DNA from: Cryptomeria japonica
Lineage: Eukaryota > Streptophyta > Pinopsida > Cupressales > Cupressaceae
DNA: 62,000 bases
NCBI RefSeq assembly: GCF_030272615.1
Contig: NC_081414.1
Location: 49,693,136 to 49,755,135, forward strand
Direction: 5' to 3'
The position numbers were made by a program, and so were the translations under genes. The notes beneath the pieces were generated by a model, which saw only the letters and a program-made list of their open reading frames with translations, did not search any database and had not been told where the DNA came from. Below, piece by piece: positions 48,916-60,600 of this stretch; within the stretch, counting starts at the first letter, position 1; every line of letters starts with the position of its first letter.

Positions 48916-50300
48916 TGTTGGCATTTGCATGAAGATTGCATTAATGATATATTATGTTGTCATTGATGTCAATTAACTGGTAATAATATTGTTGATATTG
49001 TTGTAATATTGTTTTGTAATTGGTAGGAAGAGCTAAGTGAAGGAAACTGTAACTGATATGTATGTTTGTGGAGTGAACCAGTATTGCTATGTATTGGAGA
49101 GTTGAATCGGTAACCGGTAAACCCTACTTGTTGTTTTGATAAACCCTAACCGTGTAAGTTTTGTGAATTGGTTATATTGGTTTACAATCTAATGACGAGC
49201 AGTAATGATTATGACATGTATGATTATTGTATGAAGACAATTTCAAGTGATTTTGGCACGTTGGTGTAACGGTTTTTGTCTAGGGAATGAGAAAGTATAC
49301 TGCATATAATACAAAGCACGTGACTGAGATCGATGAAGTGGTGATCAAGGAGCGGTTGAGTTTTCCTTGATTGATGTGCAGAGATTGCTATGTAATCTAA
49401 CGATCATACTTGAACTGACTTGTTTGTAATCTCTATGAGAATTATATTTTTGTTGTGTTATCGACCTAATTGATTTGTTTATAAGGCTGATGAGTTGAGG
49501 GTGTGGTTGCCGAACTAAATGATGTATCTATAGTTTGAGTAAAGGCAAATAGGAGCATGAAAAGGATCTGATCAAGCAAGTGTAGTGTTATTCAAACAGA
49601 TCAACAAAATCCTATTGTTTCCTAACAATTACAGTGGAATTGAAATCCTCTAATCGAGTAAGCTCTAACAAGCTTGGTGTTATTCAAATCCTCTAACAAG
49701 GTGATCCATTAGCTTGTATTTTAAAATATTCTACCGAGGTTACTCCTTACAGGGTATTTCTTCTAACAAGGCATTGTAGTCAATCCCTTAACCAGATGGT
49801 CCCTAACAGGATCTGTTCTTAACAGGACTTTTGTAAAGCTTTAACAAGATAGGCTCCTAACAGGGCGAACTTTAGAAGAGTTCAGATAGTTATCTTGTGA
49901 GTCTCGTCTCACCGTGGTTTTTCCCATTTGGGTTTCCACGTCAAAAAATATTGTGTCAAGTGGTGAATTCTTTTGTGGTTATGTTCTTATGGTTGATTTC
50001 TTAACTACTTAATACACTTTGATAAGTCATGATAACTGGAAGCATTGAGAAATGAAGTTTAACTGACATATGAAAAAGCATTTGGATGTTTATGAGTTTG
50101 AAGTCATTTACTGATAATTTGTTGTAACAGTCAACTGGTTTATCTTATGAGTTTTTATCTTGGCAATGATATTGCATTGATAGTTTACTTTGAGAGATTG
50201 ATTTTGAGATTCATGAAGTTAGTATCAGTTTTTCTATCTACTGATTCACCTCCCCCCTCTTAGTAGTTGACCGGATACTTATTCTTTCATCATACCATCA
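48916..50300 (+). repeat. Copia C 3' LTR
   Basis: 1385 bases, TGTTGGCATTTGCATG...CATACCATCA. It carries TTTTTCCCATTTGGGTTTCC near 49918. Confidence 0.92.
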
Positions 50301-50305
50301 ATATC

Positions 50306-50844
50306 TTCTTCAATTTCATTAACATGTGCATTCATCGCATCATTTTAAAATGGTGTATGTTCATTGCATTCATTAGGTGTATTCATCATATGCATTTGAA
50401 TTGGTGTATGTTGATCATTTTGATTTGGTGCATTCATTATATCAATTTCAATTATTGAATGTTCATCACTTTCATTAGGTTCATTCGATGACGTACCTTC
50501 ACGTATTCTCCTCATACGCTCCCTTTGTCTTTCCTTTGCTGCCTCTCTTGTTCTTTCCCATTGTTGATATTGATTGTCCTACACATGACATTATGATGAC
50601 AATCCACAATCAAATAGTAAAAAACCAACAAATGATCATCATTTTGTTATAATCTAAAGTAAAATGTTAAAATAACTTTAAAAACAATCCAAAATACAAA
50701 ACAAATCAATCATTTCAAAGCAAAATTGATAAAAATATATATACAAACCTAACTGTTATTGTCCCAGAAAATCATGTGCAACAACAATGGGGCCTTCAAA
50801 CAACTTGCAATGTCATTGGGACTAAAATATGAATATTTTCTCAT
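50306..50844 (-). pseudogene. Transposase exons 1 and 2 (5' part), right of copia C
   Basis: Exon 1 is 50844-50749 (MRKYSYFSPNDIASCLKAPL...), 32 codons, ending AG|GTTTGT. Its last codon is TAG and was probably CAG. Exon 2 opens at 50578 after TGTGTAG in phase 0 with QYQQWERTREAAKERQRERM, a strongly basic helix (50570-50500). An acidic Asn/Glu-rich repeat follows (NAPNQNDQHTP, NTPNECNEHTP) with one TAA near 50346. The frame reaches EEDI at 50306, where copia C (with its ATATC duplication) intervenes, and resumes as DIPFEFDVNE at 35132. Confidence 0.7.
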
Positions 50845-50880
50845 TAACCGTACGGGTTATGCATAACCCATATAGGTTAT
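50844..50880. repeat. Palindromes at the transposase start
   Basis: TTAACCGTACGGGTTAT (around 50845-50860) and ATAACCCATATAGGTTAT (50863-50880) sit immediately upstream of, and touching, the transposase ATG. They are of the same type as the subterminal palindromes at 51907-52052. Confidence 0.6.
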
Positions 50881-50907
50881 GTATAACTAAGAACCAAAGA
50901 GGAAGTG

Positions 50908-51745
<838 letters not shown>

Positions 51746-51906
51746 GAGAAAAAGAAGAGAGACATGCATGTATACAAACATATATACATATATCTATATA
51801 AATATATGTATATATAAATATAGATATGCATACATAAACACATAATATATGTTTGTCTATACATTTGTACTAAATGCTAAGTTTACAAGCATACATTTTG
51901 ATGTCT

Positions 51907-52052
51907 TCATAACCCGTGCGGGTTTTGTGAAACTCAAAATGATGGTTTTGGTTCTACTTAACCCGTACGGCTTATGTAGAACTATGAATGGTAATTTTTG
52001 TTTTTCAAAACCCGAGCGGGTTATATTGCACATCAAAACCTGTGCGGGTTTT
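51907..52052. repeat. Right subterminal palindromes of the DNA transposon
   Basis: Four imperfect palindromes around a core AACCCGTGCGGGTT: 51907-51930; 51951-51982 (32 bases, perfect arms GTTCTAC/GTAGAAC); 52007-52024 (AAAACCCGAGCGGGTTAT); and 52035-52052 (AAAACCTGTGCGGGTTTT). They mirror the left set in type, and one is exactly the same length. Confidence 0.75.
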
Positions 52053-52887
52053 GGCTTGGTAAGAGGGTTGGAAAACAACCCTAAGGCTTGCAAGCCCATT
52101 TTCCCTCCATTTTTATCCCTTTACATGTTTTTTCATCTTCCAACATGATTTCTTGACTTCTTCATCATCAGGTTTACAAATCATCAAGTGGGTATCTTTA
52201 AAATTACCACCATAATCTCACACGTCTTCTCAACTTTCTGACCATATAAATTTTTCTATTTTTGGACAACATTAGCATAGTAAACTTTAATTTTCTTTAC
52301 CAATGCCTTGATAGTCCTCACAGACACATGTCTACCATTTTTTAAAAAACTTTTGATATACTTGACCAAATTCAAAATAAATTAGATATTATTGTTCTAC
52401 ACTAGATTCTATACACTTTTAAAAAAAGAAGTTTGCATTTTCGATTATTTTGGTGCAAGTTATGCCCAACGCATGAACAGGTACAAAATTTTCAGGATGC
52501 GGTCACTTCAAAAAAAATAAAATAATATTCAATGGATAATTACAAAAAATAATACAAATTCTATATCTCACTCTTACCTATCATCCTACCAAAGGGCTTT
52601 GCAAAATACTAAATATAACTATATTTTTTGTGCAACACACGAAAAACAGCTATGTTATGTTTTTCTGAAAAAATTAGGAACAATTTTTCATGCGCGAGAG
52701 GTTTGACCCTCTTAATATTATCCAATTTTAAAAAACATTAGTAGTTTAGAAACTATATTCATAGTAATACTATTATTATTCTTTTCTCAACTCCTAGTTT
52801 TGAGTGCATGACCTTCAAATATCTCTTTGAAATTCAAGTTTACCTGTTTTCAGAAAAAAAAAAAAGAAAAAAAAAGAAAAAGGAAAA
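52053..52887. other. Right subterminal AT-rich region without genes
   Basis: Nothing coding is seen. It ends with an A/G-rich stretch (52853-52886). Confidence 0.5.
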
Positions 52888-52936
52888 GTGGCCACTTATA
52901 CCCCCCTTTTTGTTCACCATCTTGGTGCACTTACCC
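52888..52936 (-). repeat. Right terminal inverted repeat of the DNA transposon
   Basis: The minus strand reads GGGTAAGTGCACCAAGAT then GGTGAAC..., ending GTGGCCAC after 49 bases. Partner of 26744-26782. Confidence 0.85.
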
Positions 52937-54985
52937 TTACTCGAGGTTTACATCATGTGATGCATCTTCAATTTTTTTATGATACATTACTACTAGGGGA
53001 GGCTTCTCTTCGAGAAGCCAAAGTGATGAAGGAGACCATTGATAATTATAGTTCCTTGTCTAGCCAATGTATAAATTGGAGGAAATGTGATATCTATTTC
53101 TTCAACACTTAAAGTAAAACACAAAGGGATATTTTTTGAATTCCTAATATGAAGATGGGTGTCCTTCCTGGGATATATCTCGGTACCCCTTTGTTTGGTG
53201 TGGCTTATAGAGTGAAGCTTTGGAAAGAGTTGGTGGGTTGTTGTCTACAAAGAATGGATGGGTGGAAGAGCAGATGGCCTATTTTTGCGGGGAGGATTTT
53301 GATGCTTAAATCGGTGATTTTTGCTATTCCTATCTTCTCAATGATACATGTCTCAAAATCCCATAGAAAATCCTGAAAGTAATTGAGGAAAAGAAAGGAA
53401 ATTCTTTTGGAATAGGGATAAGGATCAAGATAAGATCCGTCTATTGGCATGGGATAAAATATGTAGGGCAAAGAAGGATGGGGGAGATAGTCTTAAAAAT
53501 CGGCAGATTATGAATTAAGCTATAGGTGCCAAGATAGTTTGGAGTATTTATTCCAATCCAAATCAACTTTGGGTCGGGATATTAAAAGCCAACTATTTAG
53601 ATAGCCAAAAGAGGCACAATATTTTTACTATACAGAATCGTCCAAAGGGTTCGACTATTTGGAACTTTATTGTCTCATGTAGAATAATTGTTATTGAACA
53701 TATTACATAGCAAGTGGGAATTGGACTATCTTCTATGTTTTGGGTGGATTCTTGGGAAGGATTTAGAGTATTGGAGGAGGATTGGAGACTTGACGAAGCT
53801 AAACATGTTTTGAGCTAAATGTGGGGAGGGAAATTAAGAGATTATATGGAACATTTAAATATGTTGATGGTAAATTGGAATGGGGATGGAAATCGTTGAA
53901 CAATGTGGAGATAAATGAGGAGTGAAATAGGTTATTTTCAGAAATTTTTAAGCGAAGGAAAATTATTCTCACAAGGACAAATGACAAGATGGTTTTGTGT
54001 GGAGAAAAAGAGGGAAGTACTCGGTTAAGATTGGCTACCAAATTTTTGAAAGGGTTGAGGAAGAGACTAGGTAGCCTTCTCGCTTATGCTAGGGGAAAGA
54101 TGGAAAAGAATGGGATTTATGGGTCGTTCGAAATGTATTATGTGTGATAAGGAGGAGGAGATTGTTGACCATCTTCTTCTGCATTGTGAGAGTGCAACTA
54201 AATGCTGGAGAATGGTCTCATAGAAATTTGGGTGGCACGAGCCCTTTTTCGAAGACGTTGAAATAGCTATTCATTGGATAGCCCCTTGATCGAAGGAAAT
54301 CAATGTTCTCATGCATTTAGCTGATATTTCCATCAATTGTAATATGAAAAATATGGAAGGAAAGAAACATGTGAATCTTTCAAGATAACAAGATGATGAT
54401 TGAAAGGCTTTGTGGTAGGATATATCATCTGATTGAGTAAATGGTTAGGGCTATTGCATATATGTGTAGCAAAGGAAATGTGCCTTTTTCTAAGGAGAAT
54501 AGTCTTATTCAACAAAAGTGGTTGGGGATTAAGCTTCAACCCATTAATGGGCATTGTCGGGTTCATCTGGAAGATAAGTTGGCGTTGAGGGTAACATGGA
54601 CCATACCTCAAGAAGGGTGGTATAAAATAAATTTAGATGGCGCTTCCAAGGGTAATCATGGGCCATTTGGGGTTGGGTATGTGGTTAGAGATTGGAAGGG
54701 GAATATTTTAGTGATGGGGGCCGAAAGAATTCCATATGGAACAAATAATGTTCATACGGTGCAAACTGCATTATTGGTAATCAATCTTGGTGCAAAGTTG
54801 GGGCTATCGAAAATACACTTTGAAGGTGATTCCTCTATCATTGTTAGTGCAATCAAAATAGGAGAGTTACAATCTTGGCATTTGAATAAATACATAGTGG
54901 AAATAAAATAGTATCTGATAGAGGTTAAAGATTGTCAAGTATCTCATGTGTGACATGAGGTTAATGAGGTGGTTGGCACCTTGCC
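52937..54985 (+). pseudogene. LINE ORF2, C-terminal RT, zinc-binding domain and RNase H
   Basis: RT resumes RGLHHVMHLQFFYDTLLLGE; the FADD core is changed to FYDT, so a catalytic Asp is lost. It runs on through the IYLGTPLF region and AGRILMLKSVIFAIPIFSM. A reverse-transcriptase-associated zinc-binding segment, CIMCDKEEEIVDHLLLHCES, is near 54140. RNase H begins GWYKINLDGASKGNHGPFG (54615) with FEGDSSIIVSAIKIG (54820). The position expected to hold the second acidic residue reads VHTVQTALLV, with Gln where plant homologues usually have Glu. Stops and shifts break the frame near 53110, 53518, 53815, 53925 and 54220. Archaeal-type RNase H at the ORF2 end is typical of one group of plant L1 elements. 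Confidence 0.78.
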
Positions 54986-55079
54986 CTTCAATGATGAGGA
55001 CTAGGTATATCTACTTGTATATTTTGATGAGACATTACAAGTCAAAGTAGGAGTGTAAAATTAATTATTCTTTAATTAC

Positions 55080-56150
55080 TGAAGATGGATGTGATTGTAA
55101 GGGTTCATGGCTAAGAGATATAAGGTGGCAGAGGACACCAATTTATGGTAGAAAGGTGACAGGTGGATGTGTGTGGAAAAAATGGAGATGACATTCACTC
55201 TCCAAATGATAAGGAAGCAAATTGCTTTTTTTGGGAATATTTCCTCGAAGAGAATTAGAGGGTTGTCTAAATTTGGTGAAGATGGATTTCCGCATGAAAT
55301 TGAAACTCTATTGGATGTGGATTTTTTGTCTTCCACACATAGGTATCATGTGAATGTAGACATTGTTACTATGGTGACTACTTGGAGTCTGAACTTGGGT
55401 AAGAAGGAGGAGGTTGTTAATTGGTCCATGCATTCATTCTTTGAGGATGAACAACTTTTAGGGTTTCCATCGGTAATGGAATGCGTAGTGTCGAGAGGCA
55501 GGTTTCGACCTATAGGAAGGGGTTGTGGATGAGATGATGGATGAATTATGGGAACTCTTCACCTTTAATCACTAGCCTATTGGTTTCAACAAGGATGCAA
55601 GAAGGGTTGAAGAGGTGACTAGCTGGAATGCCTTGAAGTCCTTTCTACATGGAAAAGTGGTAGAGAGGACTGCAGGAAGTGAAGAATAGAGGCAACAGTT
55701 GGTAAAGATGAAGAGTCAATTAAAGTTGAAAGATGTGGTGAAGACATCCAAGCCTGCAAATGAGGGAGGTGGATGCAAAGGCAATGAGTGAGGTATTGTC
55801 CTGTAATTGTGGGAAGGTTTTTGTCTATATTTCTTACATCTTTGGCTTATGATACAATAGCTTATCTCCAAAAAAACATTGTTCTTTTCATGTATTTTTT
55901 GTCTGAACCGATGATATGGGTCTGGGTGGGGCTCATATATTCTAGTTGGCTTGTGTGTTGGGGTCTTGGTGTTGCCATTTTTATGGTATGATTGGGGGAT
56001 CTTAGGCTTCCATTTTTTAACAAGGGCTATATTATATGCGGATTTGTACTTCTGTATAATGTTGGTGTTTTGGTGTTTGTGTATGGGCTTATCCGGGTTG
56101 GGGTTGTGATGGATCATAGTAGGGCATTGGGTCTTTTTTGGGGTGTTGCA
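55080..56150 (+). pseudogene. LINE 3' segment with a remnant ORF
   Basis: The open stretch 55167-55532 (KQIAFFGNISSKRIRGLSKF, FGEDGFPHEIETLLDVDFLS) is followed by broken text and then GT-rich DNA (55900-56150, GGGTCTTGGTGTTGCC). It is collinear with and downstream of the RNase H, so it is probably an extra region of this LINE plus its 3' UTR. I recognise no domain. Confidence 0.35.
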
Positions 56151-56199
56151 TACAGGTGAATTTATTTATTTTTTATAAAGTTATAGCTAATTACTATTC

Positions 56200-56975
56200 T
56201 CCCTTTCCTTATTTTTTTGTTTCAAAAAAAATGTTAATATGAGTGATTGTAATTATCAAGTATTTTGTTCCCATTCAATTTTTTATTGGCTTTCATTTTT
56301 TAAAATTTACATTCATTTTGAAATGTGTTTAAATAGCTAGTATTAGTGATCTATGATTGGTGATTTGTGGTCAAATATTTAGAGTTCAAATCAAATTAGT
56401 ATTAGAGTATGTTTTAAAGTTTATTGATGGTTTAAAGTGTGCATTTAGTAGGATTATAGTGGTATATTTATCACAATTCTGGTGACAATAAAAAATTGAG
56501 AGAATTTGATTTTGAAAATTGTAGTTAGAATTAGTAACAAAGAAAGTTTCGAACATATGTTGATGGAAAAAATATGGATGATGAAAATGATATATTCAAG
56601 AAATTAGAGGTAGACACCGCTATAATTTCCTATCATATGAGAATTTGGTAATGTTTCCCTTTTAAAAGAAAGCGATTAGAATAATAATAAATTAAAATAT
56701 AAATAAATGAAATATAAAATTAAATTTTAATTTAATTAAAAGTCAAGAGGCATGTGAAGAACCACAACCATTGAAAGAAAATATATATGTAAGAGACACC
56801 CAACAAGGAGAAGTAAACATCATTGGAAGAATACATTTTATATTTATTCATCACTCCTTGTGGAGTACATTTACATCATTGGAAGAATAAATTCTATATT
56901 TATTTATTGTTCCTTGTAGAGTACATATCAATATTCGAATAACATGAGGATTAAATTACTTGATTTTAGGCTAGT
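56200..56975. other. AT-rich DNA between the LINE and copia E
   Basis: No gene is seen. A 56-base tandem duplication (ACATCATTGGAAGAATACAT...) begins at 56817 and 56873. Confidence 0.5.
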
Positions 56976-57419
56976 TGTAGGATTTTGCCAAGATCAAGGG
57001 CACAATGAAAAGCATAAAAAGAGACAATAGAATGACAAGAACAAACTGTATTCTCATCAATATGCAAATGATCAACTGGATTAACCAATACAATGAATAT
57101 AGGCCTGCTTATCTAGGCAAGGCCATATGGATGTATGAGCACACAAATATGACATGTGGCTCAATGAGAAACAAGGGTAGGTAAGAAATACTAGGGGTAG
57201 GTAGGAGAAATAATATAATATTCCACAAGAGGTGGATGACCCACCGAATGTGGAGTGTAACAGCAAAATAAAACCACAAAAGGTGGAATTTCTCCTACAA
57301 GCTCTATCCCTATGTGCACACTTCCCTAAGTGTCTCAAATCCAAACTACGAAGAGATGCATTATTCTAAGTTAACTTAAGTGTAATAATATCCAAAATGA
57401 ATATTTATTTACACCAACA
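56976..57419 (-). repeat. Copia E 3' LTR
   Basis: The minus strand begins TGTTGGTGTAAATAAATATT at 57419. The end CCTACA at 56976 is chosen for its inverted match (TGTAGG/CCAACA), giving 444 bases. The second LTR is not available to confirm the left limit. Confidence 0.55.
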
Positions 57420-57430
57420 CCCCCCCTTAA
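57420..57430 (-). other. Copia E polypurine tract
   Basis: The minus strand reads TTAAGGGGGGG just before TGTTGG. Confidence 0.75.
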
Positions 57431-57688
57431 GTGCAACTTAGGGGAATGAAGACTCAAGTCAACAATGCAAGATGGGTCCCGGCTACTAGGCCATGATAGG
57501 TACCCATGTACAATATGCAAATGCAAGCAAAACTATGCAATGCAATCTCTCACAAATGGAGAAAGGGAGAAAACCCTGTGGGAAAAAACTCCCCCCCAAA
57601 AGAGAGATGAATTTACACAAGACTCTCAAAGAAGAAGGACAAAACCTCAAAGAGGAAAAAGTCCCCCCCATAAGAGAGGAAGAAGAAG

Positions 57689-60600
57689 TTAGCTGACCCC
57701 TCCTAATGACACATCCCGCACCCCCAAGAGAGCTCACAACTGCTGGAACTTACCCTCGGTGAAAGGTTTGGTGAATATGTCAGCAACCTGCTCTGCTGTA
57801 GGATAATACTGCAAATCAATGACCTGCTCCTGAATGAGCTCTCGGATATAGTGCATATGAATCTCGAAGTGCTTGGTCCGCTGGTGCTGGACCGGGTTCT
57901 TCGAGATCGCAATAGCACTCTGATTGTCGCAATGTAGAACTGTCGGTCGTGGAGTGGTGAATCCAAACTCTGTGAGAATCTGCTGGAGCCAAATGGTCTC
58001 AGTCGTTGCGTTAATAGCACCTCGATACTCAGCCTCAGTCGAAGAGAGAGCAATAGCATGTTGCTTCTTGCTCTGCCAACAAATGGGGCCCGAACCAAGG
58101 TGAAAACTGTAACCAGAAATAGACTTACGATCATCAAGATCGCCAGCCCAATCGGAGTCTGTGTAACCAACCAAGCAAAGTCTTGTGCCTGCTGCATAGT
58201 GAATCCCATAGTGATGTGTACCCTGGATGTAATGAAGGATGCGCTTGGCAGCTTTCCAATGAAGCTCATGTGGTTCCTGCATGAAGTGAGAAACCATGCC
58301 AACTGCAAATGAAATATCAGGGCGTGTATGAGTCAAGTAGATGAGACTACCCACAAGTTGATGATACAAAGTGGCATCCACTAGTGGAGAAGAACACTAA
58401 GCCTCAAGCTTGACTCCTGAAAGAAAGGGAGTCGGGGTAGGCTTACAATCAGCCATATGAAAGCGTGCAAGTAGATCAAGAGCATACTTGGGCTGCGATA
58501 GTGTAATCCTGGAAGGTGACTGTGAAATCTCTATTCCGAGAAAGTAGTGCAAAAGACCCAAGTCAATCATAGCAAATCTATCATGCAAAGCAGATTTGAC
58601 CCTGCTAATGATGGATGAAGTACTCCCTATAATGATCAAGTCATCAATATAGAGCACAAGTATCAAGTGAGAGTCATCCTATTGCAAAATGTAGACGTTC
58701 GGATCGGAATGACACCTGGTGAACCCTGCGAAGAGAAGAAAGGAATCCATCTTGGCATACCAAGGAAGTATCTTGGATGAAACCCTGTGGCTGCTCCATA
58801 TAAATCTCCTCATCAAGATCACCATGAAGAAAAGATCTCTTCACATCCATCTGATGTACAACCCAACCATGAGCTGCAGCAATAGCAATTGTCAAACGAA
58901 TGGAGTTCATCTTGGCTATGGGTGCAAAGGTCTCAGTATAGTCAACACCTGCAACCTATGAGAAACCCTTCGCAACAAGCCAAGCCTTATACTTATCCAC
59001 ACTGCCATCCGCTGCAAACTTGGTCTGATAGATCCACTTACATCGAACCATCTTTCTCCCCTTAGGGAGATGGACTAAATCCCATGTGTTGTTCCTCATC
59101 AAGGAACTATACTCTTCCTCCATAGCTTGGTCCCACTCAGGATGCTTCCCTAAATGTCTGTGGATCGGAAGCAGTAGCAATAAATGCATGTGGAAGATCT
59201 TGATGTTGTGATCGAGTTCTCCATGTATCTGAAGGATCCCCAACAAGAGAACCCGCGGACTCAAGTGTCTGTCGAGCCCAACAAGGTCTAGGTGGAGGTG
59301 GAGAACAAGGCTCCTCAACTGCAAGTGGACCCTGCGGAGGTGTAACCCAGCGAGTCGGAGTTGCAGGAGTCTCATCATCTGAATCACTAACATCACTATC
59401 CACAATGGAGGAAGGTGGAGGAGGTAGAGAGGCTAAGCTAGGAGAGCTTTTATCAAAGTGAACACTCCTCTCAATGAATACCTCATGTGTCTCTGGATCC
59501 ATCAATCTGTATGCCTTAACACCCTCAGGATATCCAACAAATATGCAAGGCCGACTCTGAGGTTCCAATGCCTTGCGTTTCTGCAGAGGTATGCGAGCCC
59601 ATGTTGGACACCCAAAGACTCTGAAATGTCTCATAATCGGTTTCCTACCAGCCCAAGCTTCAAAAGGAGTAATACCTTGCAAAGCTTTGTGAGGAACCTG
59701 ATTCTGGATGTGTGTGGCACAACTGATAGCCTCTGCCCAAAAGGCAGGATCAAGAGAATGTGCGTGTATCATACAACTAGCCATTTCTTTGAGAGTTCTA
59801 TTCTTGCGTTCTGCAACCCCGTTCTGCCATGGAGTGTATGCAATAGAATGCTGAAGATCAATCCCCTCAAATGTACAAAAATCCTCAAGTCTTTTGTTCA
59901 CATATTCCCTTCCATTATCTGTGCGAAGAATCTTGACCACTTTCCCTAATTGCTTCTCCACATGAGTCTTGAAGTCCTGAAATCTGTCAAATACTTCACT
60001 CTTATGAATGAGAAAATGGACCCAAGTGAAGCGGGAGTAGTCATCAATGAAGGTAAGAACATAGCGGGCCTTACTAAATGAAGGTGCTGGAAATGGACCT
60101 CCTACATCGCTGTGAACAAGTTGAAGATCTTCCAAAGCTCTCCAAGTTTTCCCTTTATCAAACTTCTCTTTGGGATGCTTGCCCATGGAACAACCTGAAC
60201 ATACACCCTCTGAAAAACTGATTCGAGGTAGACCTGTGACCATGTCTTTAGTGCTTAGCTGCTGAAGATAGTGGTAGTTGAGGTGACCAAACCGCTCATG
60301 CCATAGCTTACTTTCTGAATTTGAATGAGTAAGCAAGGCCCCAGAAGGTGTTCTTGGCACAAAGTGGGAGAATGAATAAAGCCTTGAGTTGTCATTGACT
60401 TGTCCCACTGCTACCAAGGCATCATCGTCAAGTTCCTTTACCACAACTGAATCTGGTGTAAACTCAACCTTTTTCCCATTCCCATAGTGAGTGATTTGGT
60501 AGATGGAGAGAAGGTTGGTAGACAAGTTAGGAACATAGAGAACATTCTCAAAAGTTCCATCATCCATGTCAACTGAACCTTTCCCTTCAACCTCTACCTG

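Larger units (their letters stand above)
35138..50300 (+). mobile_element. Ty1/copia element C (autonomous-type, broken), inserted in the transposase exon
   Basis: The 5' LTR starts at 35138 (TATTGGCA, mutated from TGTTGGCA), and the 3' LTR ends CCATCA at 50300. Flanks are ATATC at 35133-35137 and 50301-50305, a perfect 5-base duplication. The PBS is at 44443, gag-pol at 44511-48581, and the PPT at 48904. The 5' LTR is split by copia D. Length without copia D is about 7.3 kb. Same family as copia A. Confidence 0.92.
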
